Positions 62,988 through 64,000 of a DNA stretch of 64,000 bases are shown here, piece by piece. Position numbers and translations under genes: made by a program. Every line of letters starts with the position of its first letter. The first letter of the stretch is position 1. Below the pieces are notes generated by a model that saw only the letters and a list, made by a program, of their open reading frames with translations, had not been told where the DNA came from and searched no databases. Location of the stretch: contig JAYKKM010000070.1 of assembly GCA_035772405.1 (NCBI GenBank), positions 468,501 to 532,500 of the forward strand, read 5' to 3'. The DNA is from Chrysogorgia sp. JL179-B06 (taxonomy: Eukaryota; Cnidaria; Anthozoa; Scleralcyonacea; Chrysogorgiidae).

Positions 62988-63566
62988 TTGGTAAGACTGT
63001 TTTGGGAGATATTATTGTTAACGTTATTTGATAAATTCCAACATAACAGGCTTTGTGCATTTGTACCAACGTCGTCGTTGTTGTCAGGAGTTCAACCACG
63101 AAATCGTTATACATTGTATGCAGAATACATAGATTAAATAAGAATGACTTCAAAACTACTGCAACAATTACTAGTTAATAATTTCCTTTGTTATGAACAG
63201 CAAGGTAAGTTAATTGACGTCTGCGTGATATCTTTCCGCTGCCGGCTATTGGTCGAACAAACTCGGAAACCTGAAGGGTTTAGTCGACCATTGCAGTTAG
63301 ATGTGTAGACCACAACCTAACCGCTACTTCACCGGAACCATTTGGGAAAAAATGGCACCGGTAAAAATGTCACCGGAAAATAGTAATTGTTGCAGTAGTT
63401 TTGAAGTCATTCTTATTTAATCTATGTATTCTGCATACAATGTATAACGATTTCGTGGTTGAACTCCTGACAAGGACGACGACGTTGGTACAAATGCACA
63501 AAGCCTGTTATGTTGGAATTTATCAAATAACGTTAACAATAATATCTCCCAAAACAGTCTTACCAA
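62988..63566. repeat. 186-bp nearly perfect inverted repeat
   Basis: Arms 62988-63173 and 63381-63566 are reverse complements with very few differences (for example GTTGTTGTC against GTCCTTGTC). The loop is 207 bp with no gene. Both arms give the same 50-residue open frame in mirror, which is coincidental to the symmetry. Ends begin TTGGTAAGACTG. No TA, TTAA or longer target duplication is visible. Confidence 0.93.
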
Positions 63567-64000
63567 ATAACAATTATTGCATGAAAGCATTTGAGGAGAA
63601 GAAAAATTATCGGGCATCTTGATACGATTATGTTATTACTGTTGTGTTTCAAGCCGTTTATTGACCCAACAGCATTAAATATTATACTCATCCAGCTACA
63701 AACGTCAAACTTATCATGTGTCGAACCCAGATACATGTTAAATTCGACGTTTGAAATTAAGTCGCACTTTGATCGATATATCCGACCAAAGCGGTCGAAA
63801 TTAATGATATTGCGGTCGATCTATCACGTGCATATAATGCGAATTATTGCATTCGACACATGATAAACACGGACACAAGGTAAAAACTTTAAAAAGGGGT
63901 AATATTCACTTAAGCGGTGATGGTCCAAACTCCAAATCCGTACTACGTTAACAAATATTGTTTGATGAACTATATAATTGATTTGACATTGCTATCTGAC
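63567..64000. other. No gene recognised
   Basis: End of window; the open frame at 63591-63863 is without motif. Confidence 0.4.

Noticed and set aside
62931..63137. Small protein gene duplicated on both strands
   Set aside because: The same peptide on 62931-63137 (+) and 63417-63617 (-) is just the inverted repeat read twice; no domain.

Overview
This is eukaryotic, AT-rich, intron-containing DNA. The repertoire (SAP-SWIM-YqaJ-PHD proteins, a Crypton-type tyrosine recombinase fused to a SANT/Myb domain, metazoan EnSpm, BEL/Pao, Penelope, L2/CR1 LINEs, hAT, mariner and pogo) fits a non-bilaterian or early-branching metazoan. An anthozoan or other cnidarian is my best guess, by inference only. 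No prokaryotic operons, rRNA genes or CRISPR arrays are visible. Almost every recognisable coding stretch is a transposable-element relic. The best host-gene candidates are a three-exon DUF4806 segment (59.4-60.7 kb) and a HECT-domain exon (14.4-14.7 kb).

Layout. 0-4.7 kb: transposase/PHD debris, then a minus-strand BEL/Pao gag-protease with LTR and primer-binding site. 4.8-9.1 kb: an L2/CR1 LINE whose tail cuts a minus-strand P-loop NTPase gene, then a ZNF862-like hAT relic. 9.3-12.6 kb: a 38-bp perfect inverted repeat and a SAP-SWIM-YqaJ-PHD pseudogene split by a 664-bp TTAA foldback element. 12.6-19.9 kb: MITEs, the HECT exon, a Penelope RT fragment, a LINE tail and a minisatellite. 19.9-22 kb: the Crypton and a LINE fragment carrying a duplicated RT motif. 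22-27.5 kb: a MITE pair, an LTR relic with a Lys-type primer-binding site, and an intron-containing hAT relic. 27.76-31.93 kb: a nearly intact 4.17-kb hAT element with an 8-bp target duplication.

24.8-54.2 kb is dominated by a large, partly collapsed inverted duplication. The left arm spans 24,808-43,538 and the right arm 47,490-54,181. The shorter right arm keeps the same order (hAT exon 1, EnSpm transposase, OTU/tegument-like protease fragment, tRNA-derived SINE, Thr-rich exon, LINE stump). It lacks three large blocks of 6.7, 3.0 and 2.3 kb, and the junctions show microhomology or 1-2 nt filler. The 4-kb spacer holds Gypsy fragments, hairpin MITEs and an exon resembling a Rep-type initiator.

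54.2-64 kb: a 2.6-kb non-autonomous hAT-like element with a ~50-59 bp minisatellite, an EnSpm N-terminus interrupted by a mariner MITE that keeps only its DNA-binding domain, the DUF4806 exons, an ACGTCG-rich repeat, a pogo relic missing its catalytic core, and a 186-bp inverted repeat.

The genes do not form a pathway. The window reads as a nested transposon archive in which order of insertion can be inferred. It also shows a recurrent pattern of exact short tandem duplications, often in frame, inside unrelated element genes.
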